Below are positions 8,220-17,521 of a stretch of DNA of 64,000 bases, one piece after another. The stretch lies in the NCBI RefSeq assembly GCF_000812465.1, contig NZ_JWMA01000063.1, forward strand, positions 57,153 to 121,152, written 5' to 3'. Every line of letters starts with the position of its first letter. The stretch's first letter is position 1. The notes under the pieces were generated by a model, which was given only the letters and a program-made list of their open reading frames with translations, was not told the origin of the DNA and did not search any database. Made by a program: the position numbers and the translations under genes. The stretch comes from Cupriavidus sp. IDO (GTDB lineage: Bacteria > Pseudomonadota > Gammaproteobacteria > Burkholderiales > Burkholderiaceae).

Positions 8220-9069
8220 ACCGCCAGAGAGAAAAATCCAGCAGTTTACACGCCTGCGGGGGGAAATTGCGGCGGCGGAGGCCGGGTGGCTGGCGGGTGG
8301 GTGATACCGGGCGGGCAGGGCGGACGCGGAGTAGGGTTGGCGGCTGCTCCCGACCCGAGCGGCTGTTCGAGCCGGGGGCAACCTCTACTGCCTCCTGAGT
8401 CTCCACAAGCGGCGTTGCCGGACGCTAACCGCGGGAAGAGGGCTACTCAGTCATTGCTTCCGTGTCGTCACGTACCGGGACGCAATGGCACCGCGTATGG
8501 CAGACCGCCGCCCCAGAACACTACAGCACGAGCGGGACATCTACGCCCACGGGCGCTACATACTCCGTCATGTTCCGGCTCGGCCTCCGGCATTTCTTTT
8601 GATGAGCGAATTCTCCGACCTCGACTGGTTTGGCATATGCCAGTAGCGAACGCGGTAGGCGGCTTCCGACCTGAAGCAGTCTTCCGACGGCAGTTGCGCG
8701 CCAAGATACAGCGCGCCACTGCCCCAAAGAAAAAGAAATTTCCGGTTCATCGCCAGGCTGAAGCGCATATTCTTAATATCAAGCGAGGAGAGTTTGCTCC
8801 GGCAAATTTGGGGTGCCGGCCAAAAAATCAGTGGTGACCCGTCATGGGAGAAGTCCGTCCTGAGTGCGCAACGCGCATCAGGAGAGCCGGCTCTTTTTTC
8901 GGCAAAAAATCCTCGGCACGCACTTATATTTCGCAGTAAACAATTACAGAATCAGATCGAGAGTCTCATCGACAGATCAGCGCTTCCTTAACCTGGTGAA
9001 AGGAGAAAAAGTAAAACAGCAAGCCAATTATTTCTCATCCGGGGGCTCAATGGATTCTTGGAGAAAAAC
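8220..9069. other. 850-base region with no supported gene
   Basis: This region separates the start of the minus-strand DUF3348 operon from a plus-strand secreted-protein gene, so it must hold both promoters. Open frames exist on both strands, but none has a plausible start and all are proline/arginine-rich like out-of-frame high-GC DNA. From about 8820 to 9060 the sequence turns AT-rich compared with its surroundings, consistent with a promoter or with acquired DNA. Confidence 0.4.
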
Positions 9070-9570
9070 ATGAAGAATCTAGCTTTAGCTACATTGGCTG
9101 CGGTGCTGGTCGCTCCCGCAGCCTGGGCAGAAACCAATTCCGCCGATGGGCCCAGCGGAGCGCATTTTGCAACTGCCGAGCCGGTATGCACCGTAGATTC
9201 CAGCCAGGATGTCAGCTGTACCGGGACCACCATTGGCGGGGTCGGCCACACTAATGCGACAGCGAATCTGTCTGCGACTTACTCAGGCACCGTGCAGTGC
9301 ACAAACCATGGCGGACAGGTCGTCGATGTGAAGACGCAGAACACTGATGCTACTTCGTCGGGAAAGCTGACACCCTCCAGGAACGGGCAGCTGGTAGTGC
9401 CGCCGCTCAGTGCGACGGCGCCGACCCCCCAGCAGTTACTAGCCGCGGCCACCTGCCCCAACGGGAACTGGACCAAGCAGCTGATCGCGGGTCCAACCCT
9501 TGCGAATTTCGTGTATACGATCACCTTCGCGGGCTTCGCCGGGCCTTATTTCAGTCTCGTGGGTCCTTGA
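9070..9570 (+). CDS. Small secreted protein, four cysteines, unknown function
   Basis: A 166-residue protein with a clean signal peptide (MKNLALATLAAVLVAPAAWA, cleavage AWA-E). GGAG 8 bases upstream selects the ATG at 9070 over an in-frame ATG 12 bases earlier. The mature part has cysteines in CTVDSSQDVSCTGT, VQCTNHGG and ATCPNGNW, plus threonine/serine-rich beta-like stretches. The layout CxG-T-I-xG-VGxTN ... CTNxGGQ ... CPNGNW resembles uncharacterised exported proteins I know from actinomycetes and some proteobacteria, which probably form a disulfide-stabilised beta-sandwich. No enzymatic motif is seen. The surrounding DNA is less GC-rich than the window average, suggesting an accessory gene. 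Confidence 0.7.
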   Translation: MKNLALATLAAVLVAPAAWAETNSADGPSGAHFATAEPVCTVDSSQDVSCTGTTIGGVGHTNATANLSATYSGTVQCTNHGGQVVDVKTQNTDATSSGKLTPSRNGQLVVPPLSATAPTPQQLLAAATCPNGNWTKQLIAGPTLANFVYTITFAGFAGPYFSLVGP

Positions 9571-9651
9571 TCGACTTAGCACAGGCTTCGGTACATTCGA
9601 CCGATACGGGGAAACCCGACACTAGCGAGAGCGTCCTAAGCCATAGAGATG

Positions 9652-9677
9652 GACGTGCCAGCATCCGCTGGCACGTC
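9652..9677 (+). terminator. Stem-loop downstream of the secreted-protein gene
   Basis: Perfect 10-bp arms GACGTGCCAG and CTGGCACGTC around the loop CATCCG, 81 bases after the upstream stop. There is no T-run, so it is either a factor-dependent terminator or a 3'-end stabiliser. Confidence 0.5.
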
Positions 9678-9754
9678 TGCAATCGGTGGCGGCTGGTACC
9701 GTCATTTCATGCGGTGCCACGCCCATTTTTTCCTGAATCATCGGATGCCTAGCC

Positions 9755-10237
9755 ATGCAACAAGACGTTCACCTTAATTGCCGCGTGTGGCATGTCCCAC
9801 ATGCACCGCGCCATTTTTTGCATGCTCGGTGGATGCTGCTGTTCAGTCTGCTGCTTGCTGGATGCGGCGGAGGGGATTCCGCCCCGGCATCCATGGCAGC
9901 TCCGCAGCAAGCTTCGTCGGGACCGAGCCCATTGGCCGCGCAAAGCACGTCGCCAGGAGGGGAAAAATCGGCACCGTCTGCCGTGACGGACGAAGCTGCC
10001 GTACCTTCGGCAGAGTCCGCCAAGTTGGCGCAACTCAGCGCGCTACCGCATCTGTCATCGCTGTCCGACCGGGAGAAGGCGGGGTTGCTCATGCTGCTGC
10101 CCTCCAAGTCGTCTTCGCAACGGCTGGCATTGATTAACATGTATCCCAGTCTGGTCAAGCTGCCGAACCAGCAAAAGGAGCTGTTGCTCGACCAACTGGA
10201 AAAAATCGTCCCGGTCACGGTAAGTCAGCGTCAATGA
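9755..10237 (+). CDS. Predicted lipoprotein, unknown function
   Basis: A 160-residue open frame with a lipobox, LLLAGC, near residue 37. The ATG at 9755 leaves an unusually long polar lead before the hydrophobic core. A later ATG at 9833 (MLLFSLLLAGCGGG) gives a normal short lipoprotein signal, but neither has a good ribosome site. After the lipidated Cys comes a low-complexity Ala/Ser/Pro linker. A helical segment of about 60 residues follows (LSDREKAGLLMLLPSKSSSQRLALINMYPSLVKL). I recognise no domain. It follows the secreted protein above at 184 bases and may belong to the same accessory patch. Confidence 0.6.
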   Translation: MQQDVHLNCRVWHVPHAPRHFLHARWMLLFSLLLAGCGGGDSAPASMAAPQQASSGPSPLAAQSTSPGGEKSAPSAVTDEAAVPSAESAKLAQLSALPHLSSLSDREKAGLLMLLPSKSSSQRLALINMYPSLVKLPNQQKELLLDQLEKIVPVTVSQRQ

Positions 10238-10437
10238 CCGCTTTCAGATCACCATCCAGGAGCGGGCATCCGGGAAATCAGCCTGGAGGTGATCTCGATC
10301 GTAACTCTCCCTTCTGACGTTCTTCCCCGCCCAACCCAATGCATGTCAAGCCTGCACTACAAGGTGAACCGAATCACGATGGCGGAAAAACGGTGTCGAT
10401 CCGGATTGATCAAGGACTCGCGCGCTCCAGGCCTTTG

Positions 10438-10626
10438 CTATGTAGCACAGTGGTCGCTCCAGGCTCCATGAGATATCGAATCAACGATCTCGATGCCGAG
10501 TTCATGTAGGGCTGACTTCAAAGTGGGCGTGCTCAGTACCCTGATATCGCCGGCCCATCCCATCGCGGCGTGGGTACACGCAAGCAGCACAGCCAGCCAA
10601 ATGAGCGCTCGGAACCGGCCTCCCAT
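10438..10626 (-). pseudogene. 5' remnant of a periplasmic substrate-binding (ModA-like) gene
   Basis: A strong AGGAGG lies 6 bases upstream of ATG 10626. The frame starts with a signal peptide (ALIWLAVLLACTHAAMGWAG) and continues DIRVLSTPTLKSALHELG, the N-terminal strand-helix of molybdate-type and related solute-binding proteins. It then runs into unrelated residues and stops after 62 codons, where a complete member would have about 230-260. The next 200 bases downstream on this strand contain no continuation that I could follow. I read it as a deletion remnant that kept its translation signals. A genuine short peptide cannot be excluded. Confidence 0.55.
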
Positions 10627-10689
10627 GGCAACCTCCTCTTTCGATTTCTTCACCAACAATCTCGTTACTTCTCAATGACATTGCTTGCG

Positions 10690-13600
10690 CTAGCGATGCT
10701 TCAGTTCAGCCAGGAGCGTCTGCGCGGTGCGCATATCGGTGAGGTCACTTCCTTCGCTAATGCCGTCGCAGGGGGGCTGTAGCACGGCGTATGCATGCTG
10801 AATGTCGCCCGCTGCTGCCAACTGACGGGCAAGGCTGATCGCCGCCCGCAGCCCGGGAAGACGCGCGCCCTGCCTTTGTGCAACGGCGATTGCCTCGTGA
10901 AGGGTGGCGAGTGCTTCGTTTCGTTGCATGGGGTGCCGAGTTGCAAGCAATTCGCCTTTCAGGCGCAGCATTTCCGATAGCTGGAAGCGCCCGCGGTGAC
11001 GATTGACAGCGGCGAGCGCCCGATCGATCTCGACGAGCCCTGCCTCTGGATTGCCCGCGCGGCCAAGCGCCTCGCCAAGCAGCGCATTGAAGTATGGCAA
11101 CCCCATTTCCGCACCGGTTGCACTGATTGCTGAAATTCCCTCCCGCATCCTTTCTATGCCTTCGTCGAGATCGCCCATTTGCGCCAGCGACCAACCCAGC
11201 TGAAACGTACCTTGCGACAGCAGCAAGGGCAACATGTACTCATCGCAAACTGCAATTTCCCGCGCAGCCCACTGCTTCGCCAGTTCCGGCTCGCCCCGCA
11301 ATATATGTGCGAAGCTACATGCCCAATAGGCCAATGCGGTCGTCAGTGGATGACAGAGTTCTTGCGCGAGCCCCAGCGCCTCGTCGCAAATCGACAGTGA
11401 TTTGTCCGGGTACCCACGCAGGCACTGGACCAACGCGGTGAAGCACCGGCAGCACACACCAGGATCATGTCCAGAGTATTTGAATGTCAGCGCGTGGTCT
11501 CGCTCTCGCTCGTAAAGGTCCATTCCGCTTCTGCTATGAAACTCTGAAGCAGCATATTCCCCCATGAAAAAGCTGTTCGTCCAAAAAAGATGATGCGTCT
11601 CGATTTGCATCCCGGGGTCATGCGAGCCCGCGGTCAGTGCTGAGCACCGGTTGCCAAGTTCTCGGGCGATTTCCGACTCACCACGGATCATTCGATACTG
11701 TCCTTCTCCCCGCAGTGCGGTGAACAGTTCGCTCTCGTCTCCAAGCTCCTCGCAGAGCGCCCTTGCCCGCGTATACGCGTCGAGGACTTCCTTTGCCGCC
11801 CAACCCTTCGCTGCCATCATGGTCACGCCAAGGACCTTTTGATATTCGAGTTCCTGCCTGAGCCGCGCAGGGGAACCAGGCAACATCTGGATGATCTCGA
11901 GTCCTTTGTTCAGGTGATCTACGGCCTGCTGATACGCGAACCGTTGCAGCGCCTTGTCAGCGGACTGGTACAGATAGTGAACAGCCTTGTCCCAAAGTTC
12001 GCCAGCAAGCGCGTGATGCGCGAGGAGTTCGACATGCTCGTCAAGACGTTGCGTGTAAAGTTGCTCGATGACACCCACAAGCTGTACGTGAATAGAGCGT
12101 CTTCGCTCCTTGAGTACGCTTGCATATGCGACTCGATGCGTGAGCGCATGCTTGAAGGTATATTGCTGATGCGGCAACAAGCGGGTCTGATAGAGGAATT
12201 CAGCCGCTTGCAGATCGGCGAGCAGATCGAGTAGCCGCTCGCGATCGAGATCGGCAATCGGCTCAAGAAGATCGACGGGAAATTCATGACCGATCACGGC
12301 CGCCATCTGCAGAAGGGCCTTCTGTTGCGCGGACAGGCGATCGATCCGCGAAGCGAGAACTGCATGCACGGTTGATGGAATATCGAACGTGTCTATCGTT
12401 CGCGCCATCTGGTATGCGCCCTTTTGGCCAACCAGTGCGCCAGAATCTGCGAGCGCACGAACGGACTCTTCCAGGAAAAGCGGTGTGCATCCCGTCCGCT
12501 CGATCAGGTGACGCCTAAGGGCGGAAAGCTCGCTGCCGTCGCCGAGCAGCGACTGCAGCAGCAGCTTCGCGCCTTCGGTGCCGAGATTGTCCACGTGCAG
12601 CTGGGCAAAATAGCTCTTGCCAATCCATGTGTGTCGATACTCGGGTCGATGGGTCACGAGAAGCATCACGCGTGACGCACCGATCAAGTCGACGAGATGA
12701 TCGAGCACGGCCTGCGTGCCGTCATCGATCCAGTGCAGATCCTCGACAACGAGGATCGATGGGCGGTGCTCGCTCGCTCGGATCATGAGAGAGGCAATCG
12801 CTTCGAGTGTACGCTTGCGCCTTTGCGGCGGAGTCGCCATGTCCCATTGCGGATCGTCCGGCGGTAAGTCCAGCATTGCAGCCAGCGCCGGACACGTCCA
12901 GGCGAACGCCGGGTCGACCGCGTCGACGCCGCGACGAAGCTTCTCGGCGGCCTCAGCCAGGGTGTCATGCGTCCCGATGCCGAACCACGTCCGGAGCAGA
13001 TTGGCCAGCGGAAGGTAGATCGCGCTCGTGTCGCGCGATGTCGCGCCCGTTTCGAATTTTGTCCACCCGGCCGCCTGTTCCGAGTTGACAAACTCATGCA
13101 CGAGGCGAGACTTTCCTACGCCCGGTTCGCCGACGACGGCGCATACCTGGCCAGCGCTGCGTCCGGCACGCGTAAGCATCCCCTGCAAATTAGCCATCTC
13201 TGTGTCGCGGCCGACAAAATGCGTGAGGCCGCGTACGGTACGAGCGTTCCAGCGAAGGCGCAACTCGGACTTTGTCCCCAGCGTGAAGATCTCGAGGGGG
13301 GGCGTCGCACCAGGAAGCGGTCTCGCGCGAAGATCCGAAAGTTCGATGAACCCTTCGGCACATCTCACCGTGTCTGCACTCACGCCGATCTCTCCGGCAG
13401 CGAGCACGACATCGATCTGATTCGCGAGCTGCGGTACGGAGCCGAGCGCGTCATAGTGCTGCGACCTCTCGTCGCCGATTGTCCGGACGACAGCCTCGCC
13501 GGAATGTACGCCAATCCGCACATCCAGGGATCGCTCAATGAGCGCCGAAATGCGTGCGCGCATCGCGAGCGCTGCATAACAGGCTTCCACCGCATGCTCT

Positions 13601-14637
13601 TCGTGTGCGACGGGCGCTCCAAATAGTGCAGTGACACCATCGCTTCTGAGTTGGGTGACGAGGCCGCCGAATCGCTGAACAGAGTCGACCATTGCTTTCA
13701 ACACAGCGTCGACGCGCTCCAGTGCCGTCTCGTGGTCGATGACGCCGATGGGTTCGCGCACACGGGCGCAGAGCACACTCAGGTGCTTGCGCTCCGCCGG
13801 CAATGCCGTTGCGCTGTCCGCCGCGTAACCAGCGCGCGACGCAATCCCGGACTGCTTAGCCGGTTCCCCGGGAGCCACGGCCGGACCTGTAGGCTCGCTA
13901 GCTCCACCTGAATCCTGCTGGATTTGAGCAGCCAGACGTTGAGTGCTCTCGGCCGGGGCAATGCCGAGTTCGGTATTGAGCACTCGGACGCATTCCTGGT
14001 ACTGGCGGACAGCAGCGTTCCGGCGTCCCGTCCTCGCATACAGCCTCATAAGCAGCGCATGGGCCCATTCGAGTGACGGGTCCAGGGCCAATACTCTGCT
14101 TGCCGTCGCAATTGCACGATCAAATTCGCCAGATTGTTCGTAATGGCCGACGAGTTCGGTGAACACTTCCACGGCGCGCTCATGAAACCAGCGGCGCTCG
14201 ACGATCATCCACTGCTCGAACGGTTCTTCACGAAGGCCGAAACCATCGAGTAGGGCGCCCCGATAGAGTGCAACGGCTTTTGACAGGGAATCCGGAGATC
14301 GTTCAGTCGCGAGGCTCGTGAATTGCAGCGCGTCGACTTCCACGAACTGTCCGTCAAGCCATATGGCATCCGGCTCCGCGTGCAAGATTGGCGGCGCGTT
14401 CGGCAGGACCCGGCGCAAGCTCGACAGTGTCTGCCGCAAACTGGCTCTTGCCTGCTCTTCCGCACTGCGCTCCCAAAGCACGCTTGCGAGTTGCTCTCGC
14501 GACCGCAGCATCCCCGGCGACAAGGCAAGGTAGGCCAGGATGGCCTTGCTCTTCCTGGTGGGAAAAGCCAGCGATCCATGCTGCCCGGCAAGCCGGATTT
14601 GCAAGCCTCCGAGGACTTCTATCTTGAGCCGGGCCAT
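10690..14637 (-). CDS. Giant BTAD / cyclase-like / AAA ATPase / TPR transcriptional regulator
   Basis: A 1315-residue multidomain regulator. Residues 1-95 form an OmpR-type winged helix (LKIEVLGGLQIRL, RSREQLASVLW); 100-245 the bacterial transcriptional activation domain; 281-455 a class III nucleotide-cyclase-like domain (RKHLSVLC, FGGLVTQLRSDGVTALFG, RIGVHSGE). A STAND/AAA NTPase follows, with Walker A GEPGVGKS at 503-510 and Walker B ILVVEDLHWID; the last 450 residues are TPR-like repeats. The cyclase domain appears catalytically dead: the first metal-binding Asp (normally in F-x-D) is replaced in LCARV. ATG 14637 was chosen over an upstream TTG. It is divergent from the AurF-like gene and is its likely regulator. 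Such proteins (AfsR/MalT logic) switch on through ligand-driven ATP-dependent oligomerisation. Confidence 0.88.
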   Translation of the reverse strand: MARLKIEVLGGLQIRLAGQHGSLAFPTRKSKAILAYLALSPGMLRSREQLASVLWERSAEEQARASLRQTLSSLRRVLPNAPPILHAEPDAIWLDGQFVEVDALQFTSLATERSPDSLSKAVALYRGALLDGFGLREEPFEQWMIVERRWFHERAVEVFTELVGHYEQSGEFDRAIATASRVLALDPSLEWAHALLMRLYARTGRRNAAVRQYQECVRVLNTELGIAPAESTQRLAAQIQQDSGGASEPTGPAVAPGEPAKQSGIASRAGYAADSATALPAERKHLSVLCARVREPIGVIDHETALERVDAVLKAMVDSVQRFGGLVTQLRSDGVTALFGAPVAHEEHAVEACYAALAMRARISALIERSLDVRIGVHSGEAVVRTIGDERSQHYDALGSVPQLANQIDVVLAAGEIGVSADTVRCAEGFIELSDLRARPLPGATPPLEIFTLGTKSELRLRWNARTVRGLTHFVGRDTEMANLQGMLTRAGRSAGQVCAVVGEPGVGKSRLVHEFVNSEQAAGWTKFETGATSRDTSAIYLPLANLLRTWFGIGTHDTLAEAAEKLRRGVDAVDPAFAWTCPALAAMLDLPPDDPQWDMATPPQRRKRTLEAIASLMIRASEHRPSILVVEDLHWIDDGTQAVLDHLVDLIGASRVMLLVTHRPEYRHTWIGKSYFAQLHVDNLGTEGAKLLLQSLLGDGSELSALRRHLIERTGCTPLFLEESVRALADSGALVGQKGAYQMARTIDTFDIPSTVHAVLASRIDRLSAQQKALLQMAAVIGHEFPVDLLEPIADLDRERLLDLLADLQAAEFLYQTRLLPHQQYTFKHALTHRVAYASVLKERRRSIHVQLVGVIEQLYTQRLDEHVELLAHHALAGELWDKAVHYLYQSADKALQRFAYQQAVDHLNKGLEIIQMLPGSPARLRQELEYQKVLGVTMMAAKGWAAKEVLDAYTRARALCEELGDESELFTALRGEGQYRMIRGESEIARELGNRCSALTAGSHDPGMQIETHHLFWTNSFFMGEYAASEFHSRSGMDLYERERDHALTFKYSGHDPGVCCRCFTALVQCLRGYPDKSLSICDEALGLAQELCHPLTTALAYWACSFAHILRGEPELAKQWAAREIAVCDEYMLPLLLSQGTFQLGWSLAQMGDLDEGIERMREGISAISATGAEMGLPYFNALLGEALGRAGNPEAGLVEIDRALAAVNRHRGRFQLSEMLRLKGELLATRHPMQRNEALATLHEAIAVAQRQGARLPGLRAAISLARQLAAAGDIQHAYAVLQPPCDGISEGSDLTDMRTAQTLLAELKHR

Positions 14638-15127
14638 GTCGTGCGTGAGGTGAAGCGTCGCTCTCAAAAAGTCTAGTCCGCCCGGCGCGACTTTCCGGCA
14701 TCAATGAAGACTGCCCTCCCAGCTGTATTTCGTAGGTCACTTCTTTACGTTCACCTTGTCCTGAAAAGGGTCGGGGTAGGCACAGGCATGGTTGCTGATT
14801 CGAATCCGGCCTCATGTGCACGCTACCCAGTAAGATGCGGCCCCTTTCATGAGATTTTTTACGGCGTTTTTACGCGACCTCGCCCGCTGTTCACGGATCG
14901 ATGACGTCAGGCAACGATAGTTGGAATCGTGATGTTGCCGTACGCCAAACGTGGCTTACCCATTCGAAAGGCTGGGAAATCCGGGCGGCACCATCGCGTA
15001 TGCCAGGCGGCAGATCGCGCACCCCAGTGCCTCAAACCGCCGCCCGGCGTTTGAACCGTGCAGGGTGGAAGGACAGTCGTCGCTCGCGGCGGCCACGGGA
15101 CGTGTGACGTATTGAAGGAGCGTTTCA
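14638..15127. promoter_or_regulatory. Divergent control region, giant regulator / diiron gene
   Basis: 490 bases between two divergent starts with no gene. It should hold both promoters. An imperfect inverted repeat with arms GGCAAC (14910-14915) and GTTGCC (14934-14939) and inner CGAT/ATCG lies about 190 bases from the diiron start. I cannot assign it to a protein. AAGGAG at 15115-15120 is the ribosome site of the diiron gene. Confidence 0.4.
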
Positions 15128-16069
15128 ATGGAAATCATGACTGATGGGCATAGAGTGACTACCAACCGCTATGCCAAGTGCATCGCTGCATCCAAGCGCG
15201 TCCGCTGGGACATCGACCGCGACGTAATTCGCGGCCGAAGCTTCGATTTCACGAAGAAGTTTCTGCCGGACACTTTATCAAAGGTCGATTCTCTCGCCTT
15301 TCTCGGACACGACGAGCAGCGCCTGCTCAGTCAGATTCAAGGCCGTACGTACGCGAACATGTTTGGTCTCGTCGAACGCTTCATCGCGGCGAAGGTACTG
15401 GAGATGAGCGGCCCATACCGACTCGGCGACCAGAGCGCGCTTGAAGCACTTGTCCGGTTCAGTGATGAAGAAATCAAGCATCAGGAGCTATTTCGCCGCA
15501 TCGAGCGCATGTGCGCCGAGGGCATGCCAGCTGGTTATGCGTTCTTGCCGGACGCAAATAGTGTGGCCTCGTTCGTTCTCGCAAAGTCCACCTGGGCAGT
15601 GCTCGCTCTAACCTGTCACATTGAACTCTTCGTGCTTGCGCACTATCGAGGCAGCATCGATGGCGACATGAATTCCTCTGAATTATGGAAAGATGTCTTT
15701 CTCTATCACTGGCGCGAGGAATCACAGCATGCGATTCTCGATGAAATCGAATGGCAGCGCGAAGATGCGAGGCTTTCGCCTGAAGAACGTGACGCGGCTG
15801 TCAACGATCTGATCGAACTGGTCGCCGCTGTGGACGGCATTCTGCAAACTCAGGCTAATGCGGACGCCGACTACTTTGCGATGATCTGCCCACGATCGCT
15901 GTCGATGGCTGACAAAGATTCCGTGCGCATCGGCCTGCTTGCCGCATACAGGTGGCAATACATCATTTCCGGAGTGCAGGAGCCCCGCTTCAGTCAGGCT
16001 CTCAGTGGCATGATCACTGGGAACCAGCTGTCCAGAATCGAAACTGCAATGGCACCGATCATGAGCTAG
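15128..16069 (+). CDS. AurF-like nonheme diiron protein (ferritin-like fold)
   Basis: A 313-residue soluble protein. Its predicted ligands match the seven-ligand set of the p-aminobenzoate N-oxygenase AurF in order and nearly in spacing: Glu83 (LVERF), Glu115 and His118 (EIKH), Glu166 (CHIELF), then His194, Glu198 and His201 in HWREESQH. The HxxxExxH end pattern is what separates AurF from ordinary ferritin-like ExxH proteins. The known AurF reaction is amine-to-nitro oxidation using a mu-oxo diiron centre, but related proteins do other oxidations, so the substrate here is open. The start has AAGGAG 7 bases upstream. It stands alone after a divergent giant regulator. A hairpin follows the stop, so it is probably monocistronic. 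Confidence 0.78.
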   Translation: MEIMTDGHRVTTNRYAKCIAASKRVRWDIDRDVIRGRSFDFTKKFLPDTLSKVDSLAFLGHDEQRLLSQIQGRTYANMFGLVERFIAAKVLEMSGPYRLGDQSALEALVRFSDEEIKHQELFRRIERMCAEGMPAGYAFLPDANSVASFVLAKSTWAVLALTCHIELFVLAHYRGSIDGDMNSSELWKDVFLYHWREESQHAILDEIEWQREDARLSPEERDAAVNDLIELVAAVDGILQTQANADADYFAMICPRSLSMADKDSVRIGLLAAYRWQYIISGVQEPRFSQALSGMITGNQLSRIETAMAPIMS

Positions 16070-16081
16070 CGTGCGCGATCG

Positions 16082-16114
16082 TAGCGGCTGCGAACTACAT
16101 GTTCGCAGCCGCTA
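16082..16114 (+). terminator. Strong stem-loop after the diiron gene
   Basis: A perfect 14-bp stem (TAGCGGCTGCGAAC paired with its complement at 16101-16114) closes a TACAT loop, 13 bases after the diiron stop. It lacks a T-tract, so termination may need Rho or read as a bidirectional block towards the convergent DMT gene. Confidence 0.65.
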
Positions 16115-16330
16115 GGCATCGTGAGCTTCGCGACGAAAAGGCGGAGCCGCGGCTATGTGGGGACAAGTCGGACAGCGTGGCGAAACCGGGACGTCGGCGC
16201 ATGCCGAATAAGGAGATCGCGCGGGCAGCACGGGAAAGCTGCGAGATGATGGTTGCTCTGCCACTATGAATCCACGCAAGCGCCAGACGGATTCCCGACG
16301 ATGCTTGATAGCGATCCATGGACATCATGA

Positions 16331-17389
16331 CTAGTGCGAATGCCTGTGATGAATATCCGGGTAGTGGGGATGCTTGTGAGTGATGGGGGCGTGTCGGTGG
16401 GTATGGACGTGGGGTTCCTTTCCATCCCACGAAAAATCATGCTCGTGCTGATGGTGTTCATCGTGGCGATGCGCATGCGTGTGTTCCATCGCCTCATGGG
16501 TGTGTTCGTGCTCGTGCCGTTCGCGCAGATGCAGCCACACACCCAATGCCATCAGCGCTGCCGCGAGCCAGAACAGGACATTCGGTATCTCCGGCCACAA
16601 CAGGAAGGAGATGACCACGCCGAACAGGGGAGCCACTGAGAAATATGCACCTGTCCTGGCCGTACCAAGATGACGAAGCGCGATCACGAACAGCGCCAGG
16701 CTCACGCCGTAGCCGGCAAAGCCGATTACCATTGCCGAAGCCAAGGGTAACGCTCCCGGGAGCGCGCTGCCTGCCAACAGCGCAAATCCCGTATTGCACG
16801 CGCCCGCGACCAGGCCCTTCAGACAGGCGATCAGGACTGCGTCATTGGATGACACTTTCCGGGTGAGATTGTTGTCGACCGCCCAGCATCCACATGCGCC
16901 CACGATAAGCAGCGCACCTGGAGACAAGGTGGCAGCGCCCGGCTGCCAGGAAAGAAGAATGCCCCCGGCAACGATGGCAATCATGCCAAGCACAATCTGC
17001 CGATCGGCGTTCTCCTTGAACACGATCCAGGCGATGAGCGCCGTGAAGACGCCCTCCACGTTCAACAGGAGCGAGGCGGATGCCGCGCTGGTCACGGCAA
17101 GCCCAGTCATCAGAAGTGCCGGGCCGGCCACTCCGCCCGCCAGGATCGCTCCCAGAAGCCACGGAATCTCCTGGCGCGGAATCGGCGGTTGCGGCGGGGT
17201 CTGGCTGTCGGCCTTCTGCGTGAGCTTCCTAAGCAGCAGGAATCCGCCAAGGCCCAGGCCGCTGCCAAGGTACAACAGTCCCGCCAGCAACAGCGGCGAG
17301 ATTGTGCCCGTCAGGGTCTTGGCCAGCGGCGTGCTGGCGCCGAACAGGAGTGCGGCGGCGAGCGCGGGGGCGGCGGCACGAACGGACAT
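16331..17389 (-). CDS. DMT/EamA-family transporter with histidine-rich tail
   Basis: A 352-residue protein. Residues 1-290 show about ten hydrophobic helices in two EamA-like halves (for example ALAAALLFGASTPLAK, and GARTGAYFSVAPLFGV-like in the second half). The last 61 residues contain 23 histidines in HxH and HTH runs, probably a cytosolic metal-binding or sensing tail. EamA proteins export amino acids, metabolites or other small molecules; a His-rich extension suggests metal binding, but transport of metal is unproven. It is the final gene of the minus-strand chr-linked series, 132 bases after the MFS gene, so co-transcription is possible but not certain. No good ribosome site was seen. 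Confidence 0.85.
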   Translation of the reverse strand: MSVRAAAPALAAALLFGASTPLAKTLTGTISPLLLAGLLYLGSGLGLGGFLLLRKLTQKADSQTPPQPPIPRQEIPWLLGAILAGGVAGPALLMTGLAVTSAASASLLLNVEGVFTALIAWIVFKENADRQIVLGMIAIVAGGILLSWQPGAATLSPGALLIVGACGCWAVDNNLTRKVSSNDAVLIACLKGLVAGACNTGFALLAGSALPGALPLASAMVIGFAGYGVSLALFVIALRHLGTARTGAYFSVAPLFGVVISFLLWPEIPNVLFWLAAALMALGVWLHLRERHEHEHTHEAMEHTHAHRHDEHHQHEHDFSWDGKEPHVHTHRHAPITHKHPHYPDIHHRHSH

Positions 17390-17521
17390 GTCAGCGATGT
17401 CGGCTAGAAATGGTGGCCTATTGTCGCGCGTTCCCGCAGACCATGCCGGAAGTGCGGTGCTTGCTGCAAGTATGGGTTCGGCGTGGCAAGGTTGTCGCTC
17501 GATGCCTTCGCTGACAATCGG

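Noticed and set aside
14780..14830. A tRNA-like TTCGAATCC string
   Set aside because: The flanking bases do not pair as a T-arm and no acceptor, D-arm or anticodon stem is present.
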